Notes under the pieces: model-generated
Database searches by the model: none
Seen by the model: the letters and a program-made list of their open reading frames with translations, nothing else
Told to the model about the DNA's origin: nothing
In this document: positions 35,203 to 44,210 of the stretch, in pieces
How the letters are laid out: each line of letters begins with the position of its first letter
Position numbering within the stretch: position 1 is the first letter of the stretch
Program-made: the position numbers and the translations under genes
NCBI RefSeq assembly: GCF_029360805.1
Contig: NZ_JARKNC010000008.1
Location: 310,001-374,000, forward strand
Reading direction: 5' to 3'
DNA: 64,000 bases
Source of the DNA: Daejeonella sp. JGW-45
Lineage (GTDB): Bacteria; Bacteroidota; Bacteroidia; Sphingobacteriales; Sphingobacteriaceae

Positions 35203-35416
35203 GTGTACCCACAAGCATTTATTCCAGGTAATTTTGATCAACCGACCCCGGAGGGGTCACACGTGTATAGAAAAAGCACCCAGCCTCAATCAATCGACCC
35301 CGAAGGTGGTCGCATATGATAATCGGTATACATACGACCACCTTCGGGGTCGGGATCTCGGTTTAAATAATGTTCTATAAACATTTAACCCCGTCGGGGT
35401 CATACATTATTGAATT
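35203..35416. repeat. Dyad-symmetric hairpin element, copy B
   Basis: A 214-base direct repeat of copy A, 308 bases further along, starting GTGTACCCACAA and ending CATTATTGAATT like copy A. The long stem pairs 35295-35312 with 35335-35352 perfectly (18 bases). The 93-base spacer between the two copies is not repeated. No coding capacity is seen in the interval 34867-35521 and no transposase is present in the window. Confidence 0.85.
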
Positions 35417-35521
35417 TAGAGCTATTAAGATAGTGACGATTGCATATACTGCGAGAATATCACATATATCTGCTAGACAAAATCTATAAAAGAGTAATTT
35501 TACAGAACCAGAGGCAACGCA

Positions 35522-35944
35522 ATGAAAACCGAAGTCGAACACAAGCTAATCTCCAAGCAAATCAATCCCACTGCAAACCGCATGCTGGTGCTTGATTTCC
35601 TGCTGGATCAGCGCTCGGCCATCAGCCTGACTGATGTAGAGCGGGGCCTGGTGCCGACCGACCGGGTGACACTTTACCGCACCCTAAAAACATTCGAGGA
35701 AAAAGGACTGGTACATTCCATCGATGATGGGTCCGGCGCGCCCAAGTACGCGCTGTGTGCTGATGATTGCGATGCTGAAGGGCATCACGACCTGCATTTA
35801 CATTTTTATTGCAATACCTGCAGCGAAACCTACTGCCTTCCAAAAACTCAAATACCGAAAGTTCAATTACCGGCTAATTTTCAAGCTGGCGAGATCAGCC
35901 TCCTCATAAAGGGTCTATGTGACAAATGCAATTCCATTGCATAG
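35522..35944 (+). CDS. Fur-family regulator, Zur-like
   Basis: A 140-residue Fur-superfamily repressor. The winged-helix half has NPTANRMLVLDFLLDQRSAISLTDVE and RVTLYRTLKTFEEKGLV. The metal half has HHDLHLHFYCNTC and CDKC; Cys97, Cys100, Cys133 and Cys136 form the structural zinc site, and the adjacent histidines likely form the sensory site. It lies 24 bases before a zinc/cadmium-type P-type ATPase and so probably controls metal homeostasis; zinc is more likely than iron on this context, but that is inference. No clear Zur box could be identified upstream; a TAATTTTA sequence may be the -7 element. Confidence 0.88.
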   Translation: MKTEVEHKLISKQINPTANRMLVLDFLLDQRSAISLTDVERGLVPTDRVTLYRTLKTFEEKGLVHSIDDGSGAPKYALCADDCDAEGHHDLHLHFYCNTCSETYCLPKTQIPKVQLPANFQAGEISLLIKGLCDKCNSIA

Positions 35945-35968
35945 CAGTGAACGCTTTCTTTGTACATT

Positions 35969-37924
35969 ATGAAAGCGAACCACAGGCACACTGATTGCTG
36001 CAGCACACATACTATACAAGCAGAACCAACTACTCATAACCATGATGACGGCCACGACCACGGGGCAGAGACAACCGGATGGAAATCCCATTGGGATCTT
36101 TTGCTGGCCCTTACAATATTGGTTGTCATGCTTATCCTTGAATACGGTTTTAAGACAGAATTCAGCCAGGCTGTAAATCTTATAATCTATGGGGTTGCCT
36201 ACCTGCTGGCCGGATGGACGGTCCTCGATCTCGCATTCAGAAAATTAAAGCGCTTAGATATTTTTAATGAATTCTTCCTGATGAGCGTTGCCACCATCGG
36301 CGCGTTTCTTATCGGCGAGTATAGTGAAGGAGTGGCGGTTATGGTATTTTATTCCATCGGCGAATGGTTCCAGGACGCCGCCGTTAAACGGGCCAAACGC
36401 AGTATCAAAGCTTTGCTTGATATTCGCCCCGATGAAGTGACGGTTCTGAGAGACGGCTTGGAATTGCGGGTGAAACCGGCTACTGTAAAACCCGGTGAGA
36501 TGATTATTATAAAACCGGGAGAAAAGGTCGCCTTGGATGGAAATCTGGTTTCAGATGCGGCCTCGTTCAATACGGCGGCATTAACAGGTGAAAGTAAGCC
36601 TGATACGAAATATGCCGGTGAGACTGTACTCGCTGGGATGATAAACCTCAATACAGTAGCCCAGGTTAAAGTCAGCACCTCATTCCAGGACAGTAAACTG
36701 AGCAAGATCCTTGAAATGGTTCAGGATGCTACTGCCCGCAAATCGCAAACGCAGCTCTTCATTTCAAAGTTTGCTAAGGTATACACCCCAATAGTATTCT
36801 TTCTTGCACTGATGGTCTGCTTCGTCCCCTACTTCTTAGCCGACAGCTACGACTTCAACACCTGGTTTTACAGATCCCTGGTATTCCTGGTAATTAGCTG
36901 CCCCTGTGCTTTGGTGGTCTCAATCCCATTAGGCTACTTCGGCGGCATCGGGCTTGCTTCCGGAAACGGGATCTTATTTAAGGGCGGCAACTTCCTTGAT
37001 GTCATGACTAAAATAAATCTTGTGGTAATGGATAAGACAGGCACTCTTACAAAAGGCGTGTTCAAAGTCCAGGAAGTGGTTGCTAACAATATTGATGAAA
37101 ATGAACTGGTCCGCCTGATGGCAGCCCTGGAGAGGAACTCAACACACCCGGTAGCGAAAGCTATTGTTGAGTATGCAGGAGATACAGCCGGAATGGTATC
37201 GGTAAAAGCTGAGGAGATTGCCGGCCATGGGCTAAAGGGCACAATTGAAGGTAAAGAGCTCCTTGCCGGGAATACCAGGCTGCTGAAGAAATTCTCCATA
37301 GCCTATCCAAAAGAGCTGGATACCGCAGTTGATACCATTGTGGTGGTCGCTATTGATAATGTCTATTCAGGATATGTCACCATCGCCGATGAGATCAAAG
37401 AAGATGCCGCGAAAACTATAAATGACCTTCACAGGCTTAATATCAAAGCCATTATGCTATCAGGTGATAAACAAAGCGTTGTTGATAAGGTTGCAAAGCA
37501 GCTTAAGATCGATTCCGCATACGGTGATCTCTTACCGGAAGATAAGGTAACAAAGGTTGAAGAACTTAAAAACTCAAGCTTTCGTTTGGCTTTTGTGGGT
37601 GATGGTGTGAACGATGCCCCGGTTGTCGCCCTGGCAGATGCCGGTATAGCAATGGGTGGCCTGGGAAGCGATGCCACTATTGAAACTGCTGATATCGTCA
37701 TCCAGAATGACCAGCCGTCTAAGATTGTCTCTGCAATTCTGATAGGCCGTATAACAAGGAACATCGTCTGGCAGAATATAATTCTTGCGATGGGGGTTAA
37801 GCTTGTTGTATTGGGGCTAGGGGCTGGAGGGGTAGCTACACTTTGGGAGGCGGTGATTGCTGATGTTGGTGTTGCATTGCTTGCGATATTGAACGCGGTG
37901 AGGATACAAAGGAAGAGGGTTTAA
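35969..37924 (+). CDS. Heavy-metal P1B-type ATPase (Zn/Cd/Pb exporter type)
   Basis: About 651 residues from the ATG at 35969; a TTG three codons earlier is less likely. It is a P1B-type metal exporter of the ZntA/CadA kind. The N-terminus is short and His/Cys-rich (HRHTDCC, HNHDDGHDHG) instead of carrying a full HMA domain. Membrane helices surround the metal-binding CPC motif at 311-313 in VISCPCALVVSIP. The phosphorylation site is Asp355 in DKTGTLT. An actuator loop (ALTGES), HP in NSTHPVA and the hinge GDGVNDAPVVALADAGIAMG follow. Eight membrane helices are expected. It is paired with the Fur/Zur-type gene, suggesting export of excess zinc or cadmium. Confidence 0.93.
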   Translation: MKANHRHTDCCSTHTIQAEPTTHNHDDGHDHGAETTGWKSHWDLLLALTILVVMLILEYGFKTEFSQAVNLIIYGVAYLLAGWTVLDLAFRKLKRLDIFNEFFLMSVATIGAFLIGEYSEGVAVMVFYSIGEWFQDAAVKRAKRSIKALLDIRPDEVTVLRDGLELRVKPATVKPGEMIIIKPGEKVALDGNLVSDAASFNTAALTGESKPDTKYAGETVLAGMINLNTVAQVKVSTSFQDSKLSKILEMVQDATARKSQTQLFISKFAKVYTPIVFFLALMVCFVPYFLADSYDFNTWFYRSLVFLVISCPCALVVSIPLGYFGGIGLASGNGILFKGGNFLDVMTKINLVVMDKTGTLTKGVFKVQEVVANNIDENELVRLMAALERNSTHPVAKAIVEYAGDTAGMVSVKAEEIAGHGLKGTIEGKELLAGNTRLLKKFSIAYPKELDTAVDTIVVVAIDNVYSGYVTIADEIKEDAAKTINDLHRLNIKAIMLSGDKQSVVDKVAKQLKIDSAYGDLLPEDKVTKVEELKNSSFRLAFVGDGVNDAPVVALADAGIAMGGLGSDATIETADIVIQNDQPSKIVSAILIGRITRNIVWQNIILAMGVKLVVLGLGAGGVATLWEAVIADVGVALLAILNAVRIQRKRV

Positions 37925-37984
37925 TCCTTACTTATTCCGTAGGCCTTCAAAACAATAGAAGTTGTCACGTCAGTTGCTAACGGA

Positions 37985-38170
37985 CTACTTCATCTAGCAA
38001 TTTACCATTCTTATCAAAAAATCGCTTACGCGTCCATTCACGTTTCTTTCCGCATCGGCTGGTGCGGTAACGACAGCCCAAGCCTCAGCACTAACTTTAG
38101 AAGCAGCAGGCGCAGCGGCGGCTTTTTGATACTTTTCAGCTGAAGGAAAAGTACCAGGCCGTCCCGCGGC
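37985..38170 (-). other. Possible decayed coding fragment
   Basis: Between the P-type ATPase and the isomerase gene the minus strand carries two protein-like stretches in different frames: an Ala-rich one (KYQKAAAAPAASKV...) and then KRFFDKNGKLLDEVVR ending at a TAG at 37985-37987. They could be remains of one gene joined by an indel. No homologue is recognised, so this is weak; the 265-base interval otherwise shows nothing. Confidence 0.2.
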
Positions 38171-38189
38171 TATGAGCGGTCGAAAAAAA

Positions 38190-39143
38190 CTAAACTCCTG
38201 CTTTCTTAATAACTTCCAACGTTTTCGCTAAGCCAGTCTCCGCAACCTTCTGCAAATCCTGCTTCCAGTATTCCGGATTGTATAATTCAAGCGAAATACA
38301 TTTTCTAAACCCGCTCGCTTTCAAGTCGCGAAGGATCTGCGGCAGGGGCAGGATACCATCACCAGGATAAACACGATGACTGTCCCCTAATTCAGAGACC
38401 GGAGGAGAGGCCGGGGCATCCGAAAATTGGAAGATAGCAATAGATTTGCCGTTAACCAGTTTCAATGCTTCAAAGCCACCTTCTGAAATATACATGTGGT
38501 AAGTATCCGGGATCATCATGGCAGATGGGTGATTTGAATCCATGATAATGCCCATAGCCTGTCCCATAGTTTTGATCGGCTGATATTTCACGAATACCAA
38601 AGCCGGCTGGATCTTGTATTCGTTGATGCCGATCTCAAGAATATCCCGGTAACGGGCGGCCATCCATTTATGATTATAGTTTTCTCCCGCATTGTTTGCA
38701 ATGGTTTGAATATGCTCAGCGCCAATATCCGCGGCCATCCGCATCCGGTTGCGGGTATCTTTCAACGAGCTTTCAAACTGCTCCTTTGTTGGAGGTATGG
38801 AATTCCACAAACCAATAACGCTGGGAACGAATAAGCCGAGATCTTTAATCTCCTTACCCAGATCTTTCAGGTTCCCGCCATCAGCTTCAAATTTCTGCAG
38901 TTCACCATCCCATGGTTCTATGGCGTCGTATCCGGCTATCGCCGCTATTTTTACTTTGTCTTTTAAGGATGCCGGCCTTACGGTGGCAGTGTCCAGGCAA
39001 ATGGGCCATGGGCTTATCCCCTTCTGATATCGCTTCTCTCTCTGAGTACCGGGCGAGTCATCGCCGGCTAGCAAGTCTAACGGCAAAATGCTGGCGGCTG
39101 CACCGGCAGCAGTGGTAAAGGAAACGAATTTTCTTCTGTCCAT
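38190..39143 (-). CDS. Tat-exported sugar phosphate isomerase/epimerase (TIM barrel)
   Basis: A 317-residue protein. MDRRKFVSFTTAAGAAASIL is a twin-arginine signal. The mature part is a xylose-isomerase-like TIM barrel: WPICLDTATVRP, IAAIAGYDAIEPWDGEL, IGAEHIQTIANNAG, PALVFVKYQPIKTM, MMIPDTYHMYISEGG, IFQFSDAP and the metal-binding PGDGILPLPQILRDLK then CISLELYNPEYW. These give the usual Glu/Asp/His/Glu metal set. Such proteins often act with Gfo/Idh-type oxidoreductases on sugars or inositols in the periplasm of Bacteroidota. It is divergent from the three Tat paralogues that follow. Confidence 0.85.
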   Translation of the reverse strand: MDRRKFVSFTTAAGAAASILPLDLLAGDDSPGTQREKRYQKGISPWPICLDTATVRPASLKDKVKIAAIAGYDAIEPWDGELQKFEADGGNLKDLGKEIKDLGLFVPSVIGLWNSIPPTKEQFESSLKDTRNRMRMAADIGAEHIQTIANNAGENYNHKWMAARYRDILEIGINEYKIQPALVFVKYQPIKTMGQAMGIIMDSNHPSAMMIPDTYHMYISEGGFEALKLVNGKSIAIFQFSDAPASPPVSELGDSHRVYPGDGILPLPQILRDLKASGFRKCISLELYNPEYWKQDLQKVAETGLAKTLEVIKKAGV

Positions 39144-39502
39144 ATGCTAGTGTTAGACTCTAATATACAAATTCGCCTCAGGCATTTCCCTCTTCAACAG
39201 AATATCTTCATCAACTATTTTCCAGCGGATCATTTCCATGGCATGCCCAACATTACTTTCATCCCTCATTTGTAGAATCTCCAATACCGTAGTCCCACCA
39301 AGATGTGAGAGAAATTACTCCGCCGTACTGTTGATAAGTTTTCGGGATAGATCAGCGTCCTTTTCAAAAGGAGATAATGTTCAGGGCTTTACAGATCTAG
39401 AAGCGCTTGCATTCGCTCATGCACTAAAAAAATAAAGTCTGAGAAATTATTATAGTCAATTTGTAGATTTAAGTCTTTCCGAACTGCAATTTGTAAAACA
39501 CT
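39144..39502. other. Interval between isomerase and first Tat paralogue
   Basis: These 359 bases hold no convincing gene. On the minus strand a frame from about 39370 to 39153 reads as protein-like sequence (SPFEKDADLSRKLINSTAE, stop at 39315-39317, then MEMIRWKIVDEDILLKREM) with one in-frame stop; it may be a decayed gene. On the plus strand an open frame ending ALAFAHALKK overlaps it. The divergent promoters of the isomerase and the Tat gene should lie here. Confidence 0.3.
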
Positions 39503-40861
39503 ATGTCAAAAAATACCAAAGCTGCATCTAACGTACCGGACTTATTTCCTATCAATGAGACCATAAAGACAGACCCTGTTTTCAGCCGGCGTAAAATGCT
39601 GAAGATAGCCGGTGTGGCGGGTGCGATGACCCTGACAGGTAAAGCAACAGACATTTTGGCCGCGCCTGCGCGGCCGAGGATAGCCTGCCTGGTCAGCTAT
39701 TGGGCCTTTACCCGTTCGCACGCGGATTGGATCATCTGTAAACTCATGGACGGATATTGGTGGGATAGCGCACACACCCCTTCACGGGTAGAAGTTGTTT
39801 CTGTTTTCATACATCAACTGGAACAAAGCGAATTAGGCCAGAAAGTATGTAAGGCCAAAAACATCCCGATATTTAAGACGGTAGGCGAAGCCGTAACTCT
39901 TGGTGGAAAAGACCTCGCTGTAGATGGTGTTGTCATCGTTGGTGAGCACGGAAATTATCCGGTCGATCTCAAAGGTCACTGGCTCCTGCCGCGTTGGTGG
40001 ATCTACAATCAGGTTATTCGCGTTTTCGAGCAAAGTAAGCGCTCAGTACCTGTCTTTAACGACAAACATCTTTCCTATAACTGGGATGAAGCGAAGTGGA
40101 TGTTCGACAAATCCCGCGAGCTGAACTTTCCGTTGAGCGGAGGATCTTCCATTCCCAGCTACTTCCGCAAGCCAGAGATAGAACTGGAGATTGACACGCC
40201 AATAAAGAATTCGATCGTTGTAGGGGTGGCCCACGATGAAGGAGCTATTTTTCATTGCATTGACTTCCTTCAATGTTTTGCCGAACGCCGCAAGGGTGGT
40301 GAGACCGGTGTTAAATCAATACAGTCCATCCGTGGGCCGGAAACCTGGAAGTGGGTGCAACGTCATCCCTGGGCAGAAAGGCTGCTTGAGTCCGTCCGAA
40401 AAAGTTTCGACTTCAGACCTGGCTATTTCCAGGAGAATAAAAGACCTGGTCTTTTGGTTATCGAGTATAATGATGGAACCCAGGGTGCGATAATTTCAGG
40501 CCTGGAAGTTGGGTGGACCTACGCCGGCGAAATCGAAGGAAAAGAAGATCCGACAATAGTATCCATCCTCGGCATGCCCGGACCCTTCTCGCAGTATCAT
40601 GCGGCCAACGACCTGGTGCACTGGATCAACGAGCTAATGGTCACCAAAAAAGAACCCTATAATGCAGAACGGCTACTTCTCTCCACCGGAATTACAAACC
40701 AATTCAACGAATCAAATTGGGACAACGGCCGCTATTCTGAAGTCGGTCGCCGCATAGAGACACCGTTCTTAAATATCCGGTATCGTTCTACACGGGGCCC
40801 CCGTTTTATTAGGGGTGAACGACCGCCGAACAGGCCGTATATACGTGGATTTGACCAGTAA
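39503..40861 (+). CDS. Uncharacterised Tat-exported protein, paralogue 1
   Basis: A 452-residue protein of unknown function, first of three tandem paralogues. A Tat signal SRRKMLKIAGVAGAMTLTG spans residues about 28-50. The mature part has alternating strands and helices that resemble the Gfo/Idh/MocA layout: RPRIACLVSYW, RVEVVSVFIHQ, IPIFKTVGEAV, VDGVVIVGEHGNYP, SVPVFNDKHLSYNWDEAKWMF and FPLSGGSSIP. However, the GxGxxG dinucleotide motif and the EKP lysine motif are absent. The middle carries ERRKGGETGVKSIQSIRG, and the end has ERPPNRPYIRGFDQ. It is the most divergent of the three. The relation to Gfo/Idh is my inference. Confidence 0.8.
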   Translation: MSKNTKAASNVPDLFPINETIKTDPVFSRRKMLKIAGVAGAMTLTGKATDILAAPARPRIACLVSYWAFTRSHADWIICKLMDGYWWDSAHTPSRVEVVSVFIHQLEQSELGQKVCKAKNIPIFKTVGEAVTLGGKDLAVDGVVIVGEHGNYPVDLKGHWLLPRWWIYNQVIRVFEQSKRSVPVFNDKHLSYNWDEAKWMFDKSRELNFPLSGGSSIPSYFRKPEIELEIDTPIKNSIVVGVAHDEGAIFHCIDFLQCFAERRKGGETGVKSIQSIRGPETWKWVQRHPWAERLLESVRKSFDFRPGYFQENKRPGLLVIEYNDGTQGAIISGLEVGWTYAGEIEGKEDPTIVSILGMPGPFSQYHAANDLVHWINELMVTKKEPYNAERLLLSTGITNQFNESNWDNGRYSEVGRRIETPFLNIRYRSTRGPRFIRGERPPNRPYIRGFDQ

Positions 40862-41022
40862 TCCCTGTAGATCAGAGGCTTCGTATTATTTTTGATAGCT
40901 TCTCGTTTTTGTTGTTAAAGGAAGTACTGATCTCTATATTTAGACAAGCGGTCTGCGGGAAATTCTGAAAAATACAATTATTCGCGGCGGCATAGACAGT
41001 GAAAATTAATACTGAAAATCAT

Positions 41023-42390
41023 ATGGCAAAGAAACCAGCCGACGGTTCATCTCCGGCGACAGACTCGTTCCCAATTAAAGAAATTTTTGAACTGAACCCT
41101 CTCTTTACCAGGCGCCAAATGCTGGGAGTAGGCGGTCTGGCGGGCTTGGCAGCATTCACGAGCTTTGCTCCGGGTGCTTTCAGGCAGGCTCCGCAGCAAA
41201 AGCCCCGGATCGCGGTCCTGGCAAGCTTCTGGGGTGCAACAAGATCTCATGCCGATTGGATCGTAAACAAGCTGATAGATGGTTACTGGTGGGACGGAGC
41301 CTATACTCCGTCGCGGGTAGAAGTTGCTTCTATTTATTTGCACCAGCATGACACAAGCCTGCTCGGCCAAAAAGTAGCTAAAGCGAAAGGCATCCCGGTC
41401 TTTAAGACGGTAGCCGAAGCCGTTACGCTCGGCGGGAAAGAACTAGCTGTAGACGGCGTGGTGATCGTAGCAGAACACGGGGATTATCCGGTGGATCTGA
41501 AGGGGCACTGGCTCCTGCCGCGCTGGCTTATCTATAACCAGGTGATCCGGGTTTTCGAACAGAGTAAGCGTGCAGTGCCTGTGTTTAACGACAAGCACCT
41601 CTCCTATGATTGGAACGAGGCTAAGTGGATGTTTGATAAATCCCGCGAGCTGAACTTCCCATTGACCGGTGGATCATCTATTCCGGTGTACTACCGCAAA
41701 CCGGAAATAGAGTTGGATATCGATACACCGATAAAACATTCTATTGTAGTGGGAGGCACGGGGGATGAAGGAGGCATTTTCCATGCCATTGATGTGCTGC
41801 AGGGCTTTGTTGAGCGCCGTAAAGGAGGTGAGACGGGTGTTAGATCGGTTCAATCCATCCGTGGGGCTGACACCTGGAAGTGGGTGGAAAGTAATCCCTG
41901 GGCCGGCAAGCTTCTTGAATCTGTCGCGAAGAGCTTTGAATTGAAGCCCGGACATTTTCAACAGGCCGCGCAGACAAATATGTGCCTGATCGAGTATAAC
42001 GACGGAACAAAAGCAGCTGTAATCGGTGGCCGCGGTGTGGGCTGGACCTATGCAGGTGAGATCGAGGGGAAGCAAGAACCAACGATCATATCAATGCTGG
42101 GCTGGGCCGGGCCATTCGATCAGTATCACGCTTCGAATGCACAACCCCACTGGATCACTGAAATGATGGTTACGAAAAAGGAACCATTTAATGCCGAGCG
42201 ACTTCTTTTGTCGACGGGCATTACGAACTTTTACATGGACTCAAACTGGGAAAACGGACGTTACACTGCCATCGGCCGCCGCCTGGAAACACCTGTATTA
42301 AATATGAAATACAAATCGACCCGCGGAGCCCAGTTTAGCAAGGGCGAGCGCCCGCCAAGCCGGCCTTATATCCGGGGTTTTGACCAGTAA
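41023..42390 (+). CDS. Uncharacterised Tat-exported protein, paralogue 2
   Basis: About 455 residues from the ATG at 41023, chosen over a GTG eight codons upstream because it puts the twin-arginine TRRQMLGVGGLAGLAAF at the same distance as in the neighbours. The mature core is like paralogue 1 but has LASFWGATRSHADWIVNKLIDGYWWDGAY and VYYRKPEIELDIDTPIKHS. ERRKGGETGVRSVQSIRG and the C-terminal RPYIRGFDQ are retained. It is much closer to paralogue 3 than to paralogue 1, consistent with a later duplication. It lies 161 bases after paralogue 1 and 47 bases before paralogue 3, so at least the last two are cotranscribed. Confidence 0.8.
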   Translation: MAKKPADGSSPATDSFPIKEIFELNPLFTRRQMLGVGGLAGLAAFTSFAPGAFRQAPQQKPRIAVLASFWGATRSHADWIVNKLIDGYWWDGAYTPSRVEVASIYLHQHDTSLLGQKVAKAKGIPVFKTVAEAVTLGGKELAVDGVVIVAEHGDYPVDLKGHWLLPRWLIYNQVIRVFEQSKRAVPVFNDKHLSYDWNEAKWMFDKSRELNFPLTGGSSIPVYYRKPEIELDIDTPIKHSIVVGGTGDEGGIFHAIDVLQGFVERRKGGETGVRSVQSIRGADTWKWVESNPWAGKLLESVAKSFELKPGHFQQAAQTNMCLIEYNDGTKAAVIGGRGVGWTYAGEIEGKQEPTIISMLGWAGPFDQYHASNAQPHWITEMMVTKKEPFNAERLLLSTGITNFYMDSNWENGRYTAIGRRLETPVLNMKYKSTRGAQFSKGERPPSRPYIRGFDQ

Positions 42391-42437
42391 CAGTTGGCCA
42401 AAAAACAAAATAACCTATCAACCTGAGCAAGACATAT

Positions 42438-43805
42438 ATGCAGAAGAAACAATCTGAAAGAGTAATGCGGGAGCCAGATCCATTCTCCATGAATGAACTT
42501 ATAAAATCGAATCCGGTCTTTAGCCGCAGGCAGATGCTCGGAATAACCGGAATAGCCGGCTTGGCGGCTTTAACAGGTATCTCCACGGAGGCTGCCGGAC
42601 AAAGCCAGCAGAGAAAACCCCGCATTGCGGTTCTGGCCACTTTCTGGGGAGCTACCCGATCTCATGCCGATTGGCTGGTGAACAAACTGATAGACGGCTA
42701 TTGGTGGCAGGGTGCTTACGTTCCCTCCCGCGTGGAAGTTGTTTCGCTCTACCTGCATCAGCATGACACCAGCTTACTCGGTCAGAAGGTCGCTAAAGCG
42801 AAAGGCATCCAGGTTTATAGAACTGCCAGTGAGGCCCTGACCCTTGGCACAAAGGAACTGGCGGTAGATGGCGTGGTGATCGTAGGAGAACACGGTGATT
42901 ATCCCACCGATCTGAAGGGGCATTGGCTCCTGCCGCGCTGGTGGTTGTACAACCATGTTATCCGCGTTTTCGAGCAAAGTAAACGTTCGGTACCCGTTTT
43001 TAACGACAAGCACTTTTCTTACAACTGGGATGACGCGAAATGGATGTTTGATAAATCCCGGGAATTGGGCTTCCCTCTTACTGGCGGATCTCTGCTTCCG
43101 GTCTACTACCGTAAACCCGAGATAGAACTGGAGAACAACACGCCGATAAAGCATTCTATCGTGGTTGGGGCGACCCCGGATGAGGGAGCCATCTTCCATT
43201 GTATCGAATTGCTTCAAGCGTTTGTAGAGCGCCGCAAGGGCGGTGAGACGGGCGTGAAGTCGATCCAATCCATTCGCGGACCTGAAGCGTGGAAGTGGGT
43301 GGAAAGCAATTCCTGGGCAGCTAAACTACTTAATTCTGTAGCAGCAAATTTCAAATTGAAACAGGGGCACTTTCAGGAGAGCGGCCGTACAAACATTTGT
43401 ATCATCGAGTATAATGATGGAACGAGCGCAGCTATAATTGGCGGACAGGGAGTAGGCTGGACGTATGCCGGTGAGATAGAAGGGCGTAAGGAGCCGACGA
43501 TCGTCTCTTTACTTGATTTTCCCGGACCATTCGATCAGTACCATGCCTCTAACGCCCAGCCGCACTGGATCGTAGAAATGATGCTAACCAAAAAGGAGCC
43601 GTTCAATGCCGAGCGGCTGCTTCTGACAACCGGAATTACAAATCATTATATGGAATCAAACTGGGAAGGCAGCAAGTACTCTCCTGTAGGCCGGCGCATT
43701 GAAACTCCATTCTTAAACATGACTTACCGCCCGACCCGCGGAGCACAGTTTAATAAAGGGCAGCGGCCACCGGCACGGCCGTATATTAGGGGCTTTGATC
43801 AGTAG
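42438..43805 (+). CDS. Uncharacterised Tat-exported protein, paralogue 3
   Basis: A 455-residue protein with SRRQMLGITGIAGLAALTG as Tat signal. It carries the same conserved blocks: ATFWGATRSHADWLVNKLIDGYWW, VDGVVIVGEHGDYPTDLKGHW, PVFNDKHFSYNWDDAKWMF, ERRKGGETGVKSIQSIRG, IEYNDGTSAAIIGGQGVGW and the RPYIRGFDQ terminus. Conserved HAD, DKH, ERRKGGE and EYNDGT residues in all three copies are the best guess at an active or binding site. The gene is followed immediately by the hairpin-array repeat element, which may terminate the transcript. Confidence 0.8.
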   Translation: MQKKQSERVMREPDPFSMNELIKSNPVFSRRQMLGITGIAGLAALTGISTEAAGQSQQRKPRIAVLATFWGATRSHADWLVNKLIDGYWWQGAYVPSRVEVVSLYLHQHDTSLLGQKVAKAKGIQVYRTASEALTLGTKELAVDGVVIVGEHGDYPTDLKGHWLLPRWWLYNHVIRVFEQSKRSVPVFNDKHFSYNWDDAKWMFDKSRELGFPLTGGSLLPVYYRKPEIELENNTPIKHSIVVGATPDEGAIFHCIELLQAFVERRKGGETGVKSIQSIRGPEAWKWVESNSWAAKLLNSVAANFKLKQGHFQESGRTNICIIEYNDGTSAAIIGGQGVGWTYAGEIEGRKEPTIVSLLDFPGPFDQYHASNAQPHWIVEMMLTKKEPFNAERLLLTTGITNHYMESNWEGSKYSPVGRRIETPFLNMTYRPTRGAQFNKGQRPPARPYIRGFDQ

Positions 43806-43852
43806 AGCAAGGAGCAAAGAATAAGGAACAAAGAAAAAAGACACCCTATCGT

Positions 43853-44152
43853 CCTCGTTTGCAACCTACTGTGTACCCACAACTATTGCTAAGGTGTGAC
43901 CTTAATCATATATCACTGTTCAACCCCTGAGGGGTTGGCATGTCGTCTACTATTATAACCCCCGATTCCATCGGGGGGTATCGCTATTTAAGCCCTTCAG
44001 GCTTACAAGACACCCAGCAAGCCCGGAGGGCTTGAAAAACAATAACCACGGATAAAATCCGTGGATAAGCGAGAAGCATAACCGACTAGCAAGCCTGAAG
44101 GGCTTGAACAGCAAATTGAAAATTGTGGGTACACGGTAGGCTTACAACGAGG
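43853..44152. repeat. Hairpin-array element with terminal inverted repeats (family D)
   Basis: A 300-base element bounded by imperfect inverted repeats of about 30 bases. The inner 17 bases (CTACTGTGTACCCACAA at 43866-43882 against 44123-44139) differ at one position. Six hairpins lie in a row inside: 43921-43937, 43958-43979, 43990-44004, 44019-44033, 44046-44064 and 44091-44105. The third and sixth are exact inverted copies (AAGCCCTTCAGGCTT). No coding potential is visible. It fills the gap between two convergent genes. GTGTACCCACAA also begins the elements at 34.9 and 35.2 kb. Confidence 0.85.
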
Positions 44153-44210
44153 GTGCACGAGGAATGCGACTTAGTCGCACAGAAATAAAACTCAATAAGA
44201 AACCTACTAT

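Noticed and set aside
34895-35416. CRISPR-like array
   Set aside because: Only two long copies with internal dyads, no short regularly spaced repeats and no cas genes.
39238-39435. 65-codon plus-strand frame ending ALAFAHALKK
   Set aside because: It competes with a protein-like minus-strand stretch, has no recognisable family and an unlikely N-terminus; left as undecided intergenic DNA.
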